From: Phycisphaerae bacterium
Lineage (GTDB): Bacteria; Planctomycetota; Phycisphaerae; Phycisphaerales; UBA1924
DNA length: 64,000 nt
NCBI GenBank assembly: GCA_022180725.1
Contig: BQMO01000001.1
Span: 1-64,000, forward strand
Reading direction: 5' to 3'
Shown here: piece by piece, positions 42,937 through 50,574 of the stretch
Layout of the letters: every line of letters begins with the position of its first letter
How positions within the stretch are numbered: the stretch's first letter is position 1
Notes under the pieces: generated by a model
Database searches by the model: none
What the model was told of the DNA's origin: nothing
Seen by the model: only the letters and a program-made list of their open reading frames with translations
Position numbers and translations under genes: made by a program

Positions 42937-43692
42937 ATGCGTGCGGGCTTGGCGATAGCGGCGTGTGCGTGTTCGGCCGTGGTCGGCTGCCAATCAGCCC
43001 CGAGGGACACGCTGACCGCTCCTCGCATCCTGACCACACCCTACGACGCTTCCTCGGGCGACGTGCTCTGGGCTGTGGTGCCCATCCGCAACGAGAGCGG
43101 GACGACCTTCGTCGAGCGCGTGAACTTCGCCGACAAGCTCGTGGCCGCGGCGGAAGAAGCCCAGGGCATCCGCGTGGTCCCGCTCAACCGGACGCTCGGG
43201 GCCATGCGCGCCCTGCGGATGCATGGTGTCCACACACCCGCGGAGGCGAGGAAACTCGCCCAGGCGATGGGGGTCGACGGCGTGCTCGTCGGCAGTGTCA
43301 CGGCGTTCGACCCGTACACGCCGACGATCGGCGTCGCCGTCGCGCTGTACGCACGCCCGGGCGCGATGGTCGGTCCACGTTCGAGCCTCACGCCGCGCGA
43401 ACTGGCCACCAGCCCGAGTGATTCCATCCCCGCTCCGCAGCGGTTCGAGGACACCCCGCTGGCCTCGGCCTCGCTGCACCTCGACGGGAAGAACCACCAG
43501 GTACAGATGGATCTTGAATCCTTCGCCCAGGGCCGCATGCGGGGCGCCTCGGCCCTGGGGTGGAAGCGGTACCTGGCGAGCGCCGACCTGTACGCCGAGT
43601 TCGCGGCGTACCGCACGGTGGACGAACTGCTCGCGCAGGAATGGCTCCGTCTGGCCCGCACGCCCCCACCAGCCGCCGGAGGAGTTCGATGA
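42937..43692 (+). CDS. Lipoprotein, LpoB/CsgG-like fold suspected
   Basis: 251 residues; GGAGGG lies eight bases before the ATG. Lipobox VVGC (Cys18 region) follows a short helix. The mature protein has WAVVPIRNESGTTFVERVNFADKLVA, then LARKL-type helix AEARKLAQAMGVDGVLVGSVTAFDPYTPTIGVAVALYARPG. This order, in which a strand plus NESG-like turn is followed by helices and the GVDGVLVGSVTxF strand, resembles peptidoglycan-synthase activators and curli/CsgG-type lipoproteins (GNA1162/LpoB group). It follows the PD40 lipoprotein gene by 139 bases. The family assignment is by eye and moderate. Confidence 0.65.
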   Translation: MRAGLAIAACACSAVVGCQSAPRDTLTAPRILTTPYDASSGDVLWAVVPIRNESGTTFVERVNFADKLVAAAEEAQGIRVVPLNRTLGAMRALRMHGVHTPAEARKLAQAMGVDGVLVGSVTAFDPYTPTIGVAVALYARPGAMVGPRSSLTPRELATSPSDSIPAPQRFEDTPLASASLHLDGKNHQVQMDLESFAQGRMRGASALGWKRYLASADLYAEFAAYRTVDELLAQEWLRLARTPPPAAGGVR

Positions 43693-43855
43693 CCCTGAAG
43701 TGTGCGGGTCCGAGGGCGGGTTTCGACGATTATTCAGCACTTGAGAGTGAAGTTGGGACCGAGAAGGGCCGACCTTCGGGTTATCGCCCGGGCGAGGTCC
43801 CGGCGGGCGCGTCACGTGCCCGCACCAGGCGAGGCTTTGGTCAGGAGTTCCACGG

Positions 43856-44884
43856 ATGACAACGCTGCCCATCACCGACGCCTTTACGTCCTACCTCGCG
43901 AACGAGCGGCACTTCAGCCCGTACACCGCGCGGTGCTACGGGGCCGACCTGCGCCAGTTCGTCGAGTTCCTCGGGTCCGAGTACGGCCTCCAGCCGAACC
44001 CGGCGGCGGAGCAGGCCGCCCTGGACACCGCCACCAAGGCCAGGGAACGTGGCGAGGCGTTTGTCCCGAACAAACCGATCGCGGCGGACTATCACCCCGC
44101 GACCATCACCGAGGCGATCACGCTCTCGAGCGCGGAACTGATCCGTACGTTCCTGGCGCACCTGGGGGAGCAGACCTACTCGGCGGCGACGATGGCGCGC
44201 AAAATCGCCACGCTTCGGTCCTTCTACAAGTGGGCCGACCAGCGCGGATTCGCGTTGGGCAACCCGATGACGCTCATCCGCACGCCGCGGCAGGCCAAGC
44301 GGCTGCCCAAGGCCATCACCATCGAGCAGATCGAGCGGCTGCTGTCGACGCCGTCGGACCTGGACGTGCTGGGGCGGCGCGACCGGGCGATGCTCGAGAC
44401 GCTGTACTCGACGGGCATCCGCGTGAGCGAACTGGTCGGCCTGCAGGTGACCGACCTGGACCTGGCGGGCGAGGCGCTGCGCGTGAAGGGCAAGGGCAAC
44501 AAGGAGCGCGTGGTGCCGCTGGGCAGCCATGCCATCGGGGCGATCCAGCGGTACCTCGACCTGCTGAAGGCCGAGCCGCGCCTGGCGAATCGGGAGAGCG
44601 GGCCGCTGTTCGTGAACAAGCACGGCGGGCGGCTGTCCAGCCGGAGCGTGCGGCGGAAACTCGACAAGTACCTCAAGCAGGCCGGGCTGGATCCGTCGAT
44701 CAGCCCGCACACGCTGCGTCACAGTTTCGCGACGCACCTGCTCGACAACGGGGCCGACCTGCGCAGCGTGCAGGAACTCCTGGGCCACCAGAGCCTGAGC
44801 ACCACGCAGGTGTATACGCATCTGACGACCCACCGCATCCAGGACGCGTACAACAAGGCCCACCCGCGGGCGCAGGCGTCGTAA
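43856..44884 (+). CDS. xerD: XerC/XerD-type tyrosine recombinase
   Basis: 342 residues, about 45 longer than usual XerC/D. The core-binding SAM-like N-domain is split by an insert at about 45-90 (LQPNPAAEQAALDTATKARE...). Catalytic residues are complete: Arg189 (STGIRVSEL), Lys211 (RVKGKGNKER), His285 and Arg288 (HTLRHSFATHL), His311 (LGHQSLSTTQ) and Tyr320. It resolves chromosome dimers at dif sites with a partner. No integrase-type att site, phage gene or IS is adjacent, so a housekeeping role is favoured. Convergent with the secreted DUF2092-like gene. Confidence 0.88.
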   Translation: MTTLPITDAFTSYLANERHFSPYTARCYGADLRQFVEFLGSEYGLQPNPAAEQAALDTATKARERGEAFVPNKPIAADYHPATITEAITLSSAELIRTFLAHLGEQTYSAATMARKIATLRSFYKWADQRGFALGNPMTLIRTPRQAKRLPKAITIEQIERLLSTPSDLDVLGRRDRAMLETLYSTGIRVSELVGLQVTDLDLAGEALRVKGKGNKERVVPLGSHAIGAIQRYLDLLKAEPRLANRESGPLFVNKHGGRLSSRSVRRKLDKYLKQAGLDPSISPHTLRHSFATHLLDNGADLRSVQELLGHQSLSTTQVYTHLTTHRIQDAYNKAHPRAQAS

Positions 44885-44920
44885 GAAGACACCCGGCGCG
44901 AGGCTGGTGGCGACGATTCG

Positions 44921-46231
44921 TCAGCGTGGGGCGGAATGTTCCTCGATGATCGCCCGCACCTCGGCGAGCGTGGCCTCGGCGGCGTTCACGCCGATCTCGA
45001 TGCCCGCGACCCCCAGCAGGGTCATCTCCGAATCGACCACCACCGCGAGCGCGGGCGTTCCACGTTCGAATCGGTCCATCAGGGCCTGCCCCGCGCTGGT
45101 CCACACGGCCTTTTCCTGGGCCGCGTCCCACTTTGAGGCCGCGCCCCGGGCCGCCGCGGGCGAGAACCCGGCTACGTCGAAGACCGCCACGGGCTGGATG
45201 AAGAGCCGTGGCGTGGACCGATCACTGGTCAGACGGCGACGGTCGAGGTTCTTCTTGAGGCTGCGCATGGAGCCAACGGCGAGGAACGCCGCGTCCTCGG
45301 CCCCGGGCACGCCTTCGCGGTAGAGCACCAGCACCCCGAGCAACGGGCCTTCGCCCGCCTCGGTCGGTTCAGCGCCCTGGGACTTCATCGCGTCGATCGT
45401 TGAAAATGGCGACAGGTCGGGGTTCATCAGCCCCAGCGCCGTGACCGGCGCGCCCGGTTGAAGTTCCGCTGGGAGAGGCCGGAGGTCGGCGATCGACGCG
45501 ACCATCTGCCGGTCGGCGACGTTCACCGCCCAGCCGGCGCCGGCGGGGTCGGCGTCGCGGCAGGTCAGTTCCAGCGTCAGGTCTGTTTCCGGGAGCATCC
45601 CGCGGACCGAACGAAGCGTCCATGTACGTGCATCGACCACGACCCGCACCGGCCCGGCGAGCGTGTGTCCGCGCACCACGCACTCTCGCCGCGCATCCTC
45701 AAGATCGACCGATTCGGCACGCACCCACCCGAGCGGGGGCAGCAGAAACTCTCCCGGTCGGTTCTCCTCCCCGATCCACGTCGGCCCGAACACCCACGCG
45801 ACGTGCGGGATCGGCAGGGGGGGCAGGCGAGACTCGATCGCCGCCGGGTCGAACTCGGCGGGAAGGTCGGCGGCGTAGGCCGCCTGGTCGTTGCGGGGCG
45901 AAACGGCGCGGAACTGGCTCCCCGCCGCTTCCACGTGCAGCACGCGCCCGAGTTTCAACACCACCCGTTTCGGGCGGTCATTCCCCCCGGGATCGGTCAG
46001 CACCTCGACGCGGCTTGTCCGCTCGCGGCCGGTCGATGACGACACCTTGATCGACACATGCTGCGCGGTCGGCCCTGCATGAAAGGCCTTGGCGACACGG
46101 TCCAGCACGTCCGCGGGTGAGAGGGTCGCGGGCTGCGTGAGGGGCGCGGGGGAGGGAAGAGGCGTCGCGAAACTGGCCGGGCTCACCCAGGCAACCAGGC
46201 CGATCAGGGCATGCGGTACGCGGTGTGTCAC
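44921..46231 (-). CDS. Secreted protein, DUF2092-like, near the flagellar/folK genes
   Basis: 436 residues from the GTG at 46231, 28 bases after folK; the open frame extends into folK but the extra sequence is not signal-like. Signal peptide VTHRVPHALIGLVAWVSPAS, then ADVLDRVAKAFHAGPTAQHVSIKV and SRVEVLTDP, the shape of outer-membrane lipoprotein-carrier/DUF2092 domains, ending with an alpha/beta segment (ALAVVVDSEMTLLGVAGIEIG) that could be thioredoxin-like without a CxxC. Lipid or redox handling is inferred weakly. It lies at the end of the minus-strand flagellar run. Confidence 0.6.
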   Translation of the reverse strand: MTHRVPHALIGLVAWVSPASFATPLPSPAPLTQPATLSPADVLDRVAKAFHAGPTAQHVSIKVSSSTGRERTSRVEVLTDPGGNDRPKRVVLKLGRVLHVEAAGSQFRAVSPRNDQAAYAADLPAEFDPAAIESRLPPLPIPHVAWVFGPTWIGEENRPGEFLLPPLGWVRAESVDLEDARRECVVRGHTLAGPVRVVVDARTWTLRSVRGMLPETDLTLELTCRDADPAGAGWAVNVADRQMVASIADLRPLPAELQPGAPVTALGLMNPDLSPFSTIDAMKSQGAEPTEAGEGPLLGVLVLYREGVPGAEDAAFLAVGSMRSLKKNLDRRRLTSDRSTPRLFIQPVAVFDVAGFSPAAARGAASKWDAAQEKAVWTSAGQALMDRFERGTPALAVVVDSEMTLLGVAGIEIGVNAAEATLAEVRAIIEEHSAPR

Positions 46232-46259
46232 ACGGCATGGTATTGCCCGCCGGGCAGAG

Positions 46260-46742
46260 CTAGTCGCGAGGTCGGAGGGCATCACGGAGGTCGCGGACCG
46301 TCCGCCCGAGCGTGGGAAAAACCAAGTCCGGCGCAACTTCCGCGAGCGGGTCGAGCACGAAGAGGCGCTCGTGGGCGCGCGGGTGGGGCACGGTCAGCCC
46401 CGGCTCGTTGATCACGGCGTCGGCGTAGAGAATGAGGTCGAGGTCGAGTGTTCGGGGGCCCCAGCGCTGTTCGCGGGCGCGATCTCGACCGAAGCTCCGC
46501 TCGATGGCGTGCAAGGCGGCCAAGAGGTCGCGCGGCGGCATCGCCGTTTCCAGCGAGGCCGCGGCGTTCAGGTAGGGGCCTTGGGGTACGCCCCCGACGG
46601 GCGCGGTTTCGTGGAACGACGAGACGGACACCACGTCGACGCCGGGTGTTCGCCGCAGCGCCGCGAGTGCGTAATGAATGGCGGCGCGGCGGTCGCCGAG
46701 GTTGGACCCGAGGGCGATGGCGGCGGGGACAGGCTCGACCAC
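46260..46742 (-). CDS. folK: 2-amino-4-hydroxy-6-hydroxymethyldihydropteridine pyrophosphokinase
   Basis: 160 residues from a GTG at 46742. HPPK signatures: AIALGSNLGDRRAAI, SSFHETAPVGGVPQGPYLNAA, and RWGPRTLDLDLILYAD (the conserved R-x-G-P-R-x-x-D-x-D-x-x-x-x-x-D ATP/Mg site), then VPHPRAHERLFVLDPL. It transfers pyrophosphate from ATP to the pterin in folate synthesis. It follows the fliA gene by 30 bases on the same strand, so likely co-transcribed with the flagellar run; no folB, folP or folE is nearby. Confidence 0.93.
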   Translation of the reverse strand: MVEPVPAAIALGSNLGDRRAAIHYALAALRRTPGVDVVSVSSFHETAPVGGVPQGPYLNAAASLETAMPPRDLLAALHAIERSFGRDRAREQRWGPRTLDLDLILYADAVINEPGLTVPHPRAHERLFVLDPLAEVAPDLVFPTLGRTVRDLRDALRPRD

Positions 46743-46772
46743 GCAGGAACTCTACGAAGGCCGACGCGCGCA

Positions 46773-47636
46773 CTACTCGACGGGTTCGAGTTCGCGCATG
46801 CGGTGCTGCATCTGGGCCTTGAGGCGGGCCAGGATGGACGAGTGCATCTGGCTGACGCGGCTTTCGGACAGATCGAGGGTCGAGCCGATCTCCTTCATCG
46901 TCATGTTCTCGTAGTAGTAGAGGATGACGATGAGGCGTTCGGCGCGGCTGAGGCCCTTGGTCATGAGGTCCTTGATGTCGCGGCGCTGCACGTCGGAGAG
47001 CGGGTTGCTCTGCGTGTCGTCGCGGATGACGTCGATCTCGCGGACCTCGCGCCCGTTGTCGCTCGAGAAGGTGCGGGCCGAGAGGCTCCGCGTGCTGACG
47101 GCGAAGGAATCGCGCTTGAGTTTGTCGAACTCCTCGGCGTTGACGTTGAGTTTGGCGGCAACCTCATCGTCAGTCGCGGCGCGGCCGGTGGCCTTCTCGA
47201 TCATCTGCCTCGCCTGCTCGACCTTGCTCGAACGGTGCCGGACGAGGCGGGGCACCCAGTCCATCGAGCGGAGTTCGTCGAGGATGGCCCCGCGGATGCG
47301 CTGGGCGCAGTAGGTCTCGAACTTGACTTTGCGGTCGAGGTCGAAGGCGTCGATGGCGTCCTTGAGCCCGAAGATGCCCGCGGACATGAGGTCTTCGATG
47401 TCAACCTCGGCGGGCAGGCGCGTGTGGATGCGTTCGGCGTTGTAGCGGACGAGGTGGAGGAACTTCTCCATGAGGAAGTTGCGGACGTTCTCTTCGCGCT
47501 TGGCGCGGTAGCGAGTCCAGACTTCGGTCATGGGCAGCTTGCTGAACGGGGTTTCGGCCTTTGAAGGTTCCGCGTGACGGGCCGAGAACCGTCCGCCCGA
47601 CCGCAACCCCGACCTCGAAGACTTGACGCTCGCCAT
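46773..47636 (-). CDS. fliA: Flagellar/WhiG-type RNA polymerase sigma factor
   Basis: 287 residues; AAGGAG lies eight bases before the ATG at 47636. Region 2 with VRYNAERIHTRLPAEVDIEDLMSAGIFGLKDAI, region 3 (SFAVSTRSLSARTFSS) and region 4 LSRAERLIVILYYYENMTMKEIGSTLDLSESRVSQMHSS mark a FliA/WhiG sigma28. It should transcribe late flagellar genes from sigma28 promoters. A FlgM-type anti-sigma gene is not seen here. It follows flhG and a small membrane protein, as in many flagellar clusters. A candidate promoter is at 47737-47765. Confidence 0.92.
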   Translation of the reverse strand: MASVKSSRSGLRSGGRFSARHAEPSKAETPFSKLPMTEVWTRYRAKREENVRNFLMEKFLHLVRYNAERIHTRLPAEVDIEDLMSAGIFGLKDAIDAFDLDRKVKFETYCAQRIRGAILDELRSMDWVPRLVRHRSSKVEQARQMIEKATGRAATDDEVAAKLNVNAEEFDKLKRDSFAVSTRSLSARTFSSDNGREVREIDVIRDDTQSNPLSDVQRRDIKDLMTKGLSRAERLIVILYYYENMTMKEIGSTLDLSESRVSQMHSSILARLKAQMQHRMRELEPVE

Positions 47637-47736
47637 GTCGGTCGCTCCTTGACCTGACGCGGGGTGCGACCCGAAGGCCCCCCGCCACTCACCGCCGTCG
47701 TTCCTCGACGATCATCCTTGATCGCGGGAAGGTCAA

Positions 47737-47765
47737 AGTATGCACACTTTCAGGCCGCACTGCAA
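47737..47765 (-). promoter_or_regulatory. Candidate promoter of fliA
   Basis: Minus strand TTGCAG (47760-47765), 17-base spacer, CATACT (47737-47742), about 100 bases before the fliA start. It would allow expression apart from the upstream flh genes. Confidence 0.4.
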
Positions 47766-47781
47766 GTGCCTCCGGCAAAAT

Positions 47782-48078
47782 TCATGCGGCCGCCGAGTTT
47801 TCCACCGTTTGTTCACCATCGACGACGGCCGGAGAATCGCCCGGCGTCTTCACCACGGGAATGGGATGTTGCCTGATGTAGAGATCGGCGTGGGATCGGC
47901 GTACGTAGGCGAGCACATGCCCGGCGCCGAGGCCGAGGAGTTGCCCGACCAACATCGCCACCATGGCGCGCCCCAGGATCAACCACGCGGGGTTGTCGGC
48001 GGCCAAGCCGGCCGTGACGGCGACCACGAACGCACTCAACGCGACAATGACCGAGATGACTCGTGCCTCGTTGATCAC
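47782..48078 (-). CDS. Small membrane protein between flhG and fliA
   Basis: 98 residues from a GTG at 48078, seven bases after GGAGTAGG; ATGs at 48096 and 48114 are alternatives. Two helices: VISVIVALSAFVVAVTAGLA and WLILGRAMVAMLVGQLLGLGAG, then a short polar tail with VKTPGDSPAVVDGEQTVE. No known family is recognised. Position in the flagellar run suggests a membrane accessory function. About 140 bases lie on either side. Confidence 0.55.
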   Translation of the reverse strand: MINEARVISVIVALSAFVVAVTAGLAADNPAWLILGRAMVAMLVGQLLGLGAGHVLAYVRRSHADLYIRQHPIPVVKTPGDSPAVVDGEQTVENSAAA

Positions 48079-48220
48079 GCCGCGACCTACTCCCATTCCC
48101 CACAATCCACGCACGCAAGGCGACTCGGACTATCGACCCGGATTCAGCCCAACTCCCGAGATTGAGCCGCGATTCTCGAAGAAGCCCGCACCACCCGCCG
48201 AATCCACCGATCGCCGTGCG

Positions 48221-49207
48221 TTATCGGCCCGAAAGCCATGCGAACAAACCGCGTCGTGGGCCACGCGAGGCGCGCGGGCCGACCTGGAGCGTTCGCATGA
48301 GCCGACCCGCAAGGTCATCCACGTCCCGGCTGCACTTCGCACGCGGCGTGCCAAGCATCGCGGGCGTGCGTTCCCGCACGGAATCGACGAGGGCTTCATC
48401 CTGACGGATGATGCCCACCAGGGGCAGCGTGAGCCGAAGGAATTTCGCGCATGTTCCGGAGAGCCGTGCGTGAACCTTGAGGGCCTCGTCCCGCGACTCG
48501 ACCATGTTCGCAACCATTGAAAAGACAGGGGCTTGCCCACCGCTAATCACGCATTTCATCAGCGCGTACGAGTCCGCGATGGACGTCGGTTCGGGGGTGG
48601 TTACGAGCAGGACGAGGTCGGCCTCACGCACGAACGACGTCACCCCGTCGGAGATTCCCGCGCCCGTATCAATGAGAATGAGGTCGCACTCGCGTTCAAG
48701 GTCCGCCAGGCCGTCAAGGATGAGGTCGCGTTGCGGGGCCGAGAGGTTGGCCAACTTGGACACGCCAACCGCGCCCGGAACAAGCCGAAAGCCTCCCGGG
48801 GCCTTGATGGCGATCTGGTCGAGGGAGCGGCGGGTCCCGCCCGGCTGACGTGGTTCGATCAGGGCGTCCAGCCGCGTCGTCGGATTCAAGCCGCACAGCA
48901 GATCGGCATTGGCCAGCCCCAGGTCGGCATCGAGCAGCCCGACGCGGCACCCGCGGCGCGACAAGGCGATGGCCAGGTTGACGCTGATCGAAGTTTTTCC
49001 CACGCCCCCCTTGCCGGAGGTAATGGCGACGACGGGGATCGAGGCTTCGCGCCGGGGAGCCTGGGGCGGGGGCGCGTTGCGCGGACTGGGCGGGTTCTTC
49101 TCCGCCCAGGTGACGACGCTCAGCCCGGGGCCGGTGAGGGAGGACACCATGGCGCGCAAACGCGAGGCCTGGTCGCGTGGAGGCGTTGTCGTGCCGGAGG
49201 AACTCAT
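48221..49207 (-). CDS. flhG: FlhG (FleN/MinD-type) ATPase regulating flagellar placement
   Basis: 328 residues from the ATG at 49207, overlapping the flhF stop by four bases. DQASRLR at 12-18 is the DQAxxLR motif that activates FlhF GTPase. The deviant Walker A GKGGVGKTSISVNLA, GLLDADLGLANADLL (switch I) and LILIDTGAGISDGV (switch II) give a MinD/ParA-type ATPase. It controls flagellar number with FlhF. The C-terminal tail ends with RTLQVGPRASRGPRRGLFAW. Good agreement with family size and order (flhF-flhG). Confidence 0.92.
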   Translation of the reverse strand: MSSSGTTTPPRDQASRLRAMVSSLTGPGLSVVTWAEKNPPSPRNAPPPQAPRREASIPVVAITSGKGGVGKTSISVNLAIALSRRGCRVGLLDADLGLANADLLCGLNPTTRLDALIEPRQPGGTRRSLDQIAIKAPGGFRLVPGAVGVSKLANLSAPQRDLILDGLADLERECDLILIDTGAGISDGVTSFVREADLVLLVTTPEPTSIADSYALMKCVISGGQAPVFSMVANMVESRDEALKVHARLSGTCAKFLRLTLPLVGIIRQDEALVDSVRERTPAMLGTPRAKCSRDVDDLAGRLMRTLQVGPRASRGPRRGLFAWLSGR

Positions 49208-50466
49208 CCGACGGCCTCCGCCAGGGCGCGCGGGGCAGTGACGGGCGATACGGCTCCGCCGAGGACCAGCGCGGCGAGGCGGCCCGGGGTCGCGACCTCG
49301 ATCTGGTCGGGCACTTCCTGCCCGGTGGTGAAGTAACTGGCCCGAAGGGCCGAGTCGCGGAGCACGTTGACCATGGGGCCGAAGTTCACCGCTTCGTCGA
49401 GTTTCGTCAGGATGATGCGGTCGGGTTTGACGCGGGTGAAGAGCGACGCCGCACGCGAGAGCACCGGCGGCGCCACCCCCGCGGAGAGGACCAGGTGGGT
49501 CTCGTGGGGCGCCGCGGCCTTCACGCACGCGGCAAGTTCGTCGAGCCGAGATGAGTCATGCTGACTTCGCCCGGGGGTGTCGAGGATGACGACGTCACAC
49601 TCGGCCAGACCCCGGCAGGCCTCGGCCACGTCGGCGTCGGTCAGCGCCACGCGCAGCGGCACGGCGATGATGCCGGCGTAGGTGCGGAGTTGCTCGACCG
49701 CGGCGATGCGGTACGTATCGCAGGTGACCAGCCCGACGCGCTTGGCGAACCGGAGTTTGTACGCGGCGGCGAGTTTGGCGATGGTCGTCGTCTTCCCGAC
49801 CCCCGTGGGGCCGACGAGGGCGATGGTGAGCGGACGGCCGTCGGGCTGGCGTCCGCCCGGAGTAATCCCACCCACGCAAGGCACAAGCGACGCGAGCCGC
49901 CGGCCAACGGCCCCGCTGACGCGGACGGGGTCGGCCTGCTCCTGCGGGGTGAGGTCGGCGCGAACGGCCGCGGTAATCCGATCGGCCAGGTCCGGGGCCA
50001 GTCCGTCGTCTCGCAGGCGGGCATACACCTCCGCGAGAGGTCCTTGGAGAGGCCCGCCCGGATTGGAGGAGTTCGCGAGCGCCTGCCCGACGAGGCGGCG
50101 GATGGCGGCGAGGTCTTCGCGGAGCGAGACCAGGGCGGCGTCATTCACCGGGGCCACGTCCACACGCGTGGTCGGCACGCGCACTTCGGGGGTCGCGGGC
50201 TTGGGCTCCACGAGCGGGCGCGGCTCGGGTCGCGTCGGCCTGGCGGCGGGTCCTGGGCGGAGTTCATCGGGCGGTGTCCGTCGCGGGGGCATGGCGGCCC
50301 CCTGATCCGACGCGGTAATCTCGACCATCTGCGTGCCGCCGACGCCCATCACCGCGCCCTGCTTGTAGACCCGCGTGTGCAGGATGACCGCGTCCTTGCC
50401 CAGGTCTTTCTTGACCTCGGCGAGGGCCTGCGCCATGGTGCCCGCGGTGTAGGTTTTGAGTTTCAT
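49204..50466 (-). CDS. flhF: FlhF SRP-type GTPase, flagellar placement
   Basis: 420 residues. MKLKTYTAGTMAQALAEVKKDLG is the typical N-terminal B domain, followed by a Pro-rich linker (about 57-110), the N domain, and the G domain with ALVGPTGVGKTTTIAK (P-loop), DTYRIAAVEQL, VILDTPGRS and ILTKLDEA. It localises the flagellar base and is stimulated by FlhG. It follows flhA on the same strand after a 107-base gap that holds the flhF start region; nothing else was found in the gap. Confidence 0.93.
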   Translation of the reverse strand: MKLKTYTAGTMAQALAEVKKDLGKDAVILHTRVYKQGAVMGVGGTQMVEITASDQGAAMPPRRTPPDELRPGPAARPTRPEPRPLVEPKPATPEVRVPTTRVDVAPVNDAALVSLREDLAAIRRLVGQALANSSNPGGPLQGPLAEVYARLRDDGLAPDLADRITAAVRADLTPQEQADPVRVSGAVGRRLASLVPCVGGITPGGRQPDGRPLTIALVGPTGVGKTTTIAKLAAAYKLRFAKRVGLVTCDTYRIAAVEQLRTYAGIIAVPLRVALTDADVAEACRGLAECDVVILDTPGRSQHDSSRLDELAACVKAAAPHETHLVLSAGVAPPVLSRAASLFTRVKPDRIILTKLDEAVNFGPMVNVLRDSALRASYFTTGQEVPDQIEVATPGRLAALVLGGAVSPVTAPRALAEAVG

Positions 50467-50574
50467 CGTCGCCTTCCCTGGCGTCTTTGGCCGCGTCCGA
50501 CGGCCGTTCGTTCCACGAGTGACGAAGAGGATAGCAGAACTCGGGCCGGTCTACCAGCCCCGACATGACAATCG

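Noticed and set aside
43856..44884. Phage or integron integrase
   Set aside because: The recombinase has XerC/D spacing and there are no att-like repeats, phage genes or cassettes around it.
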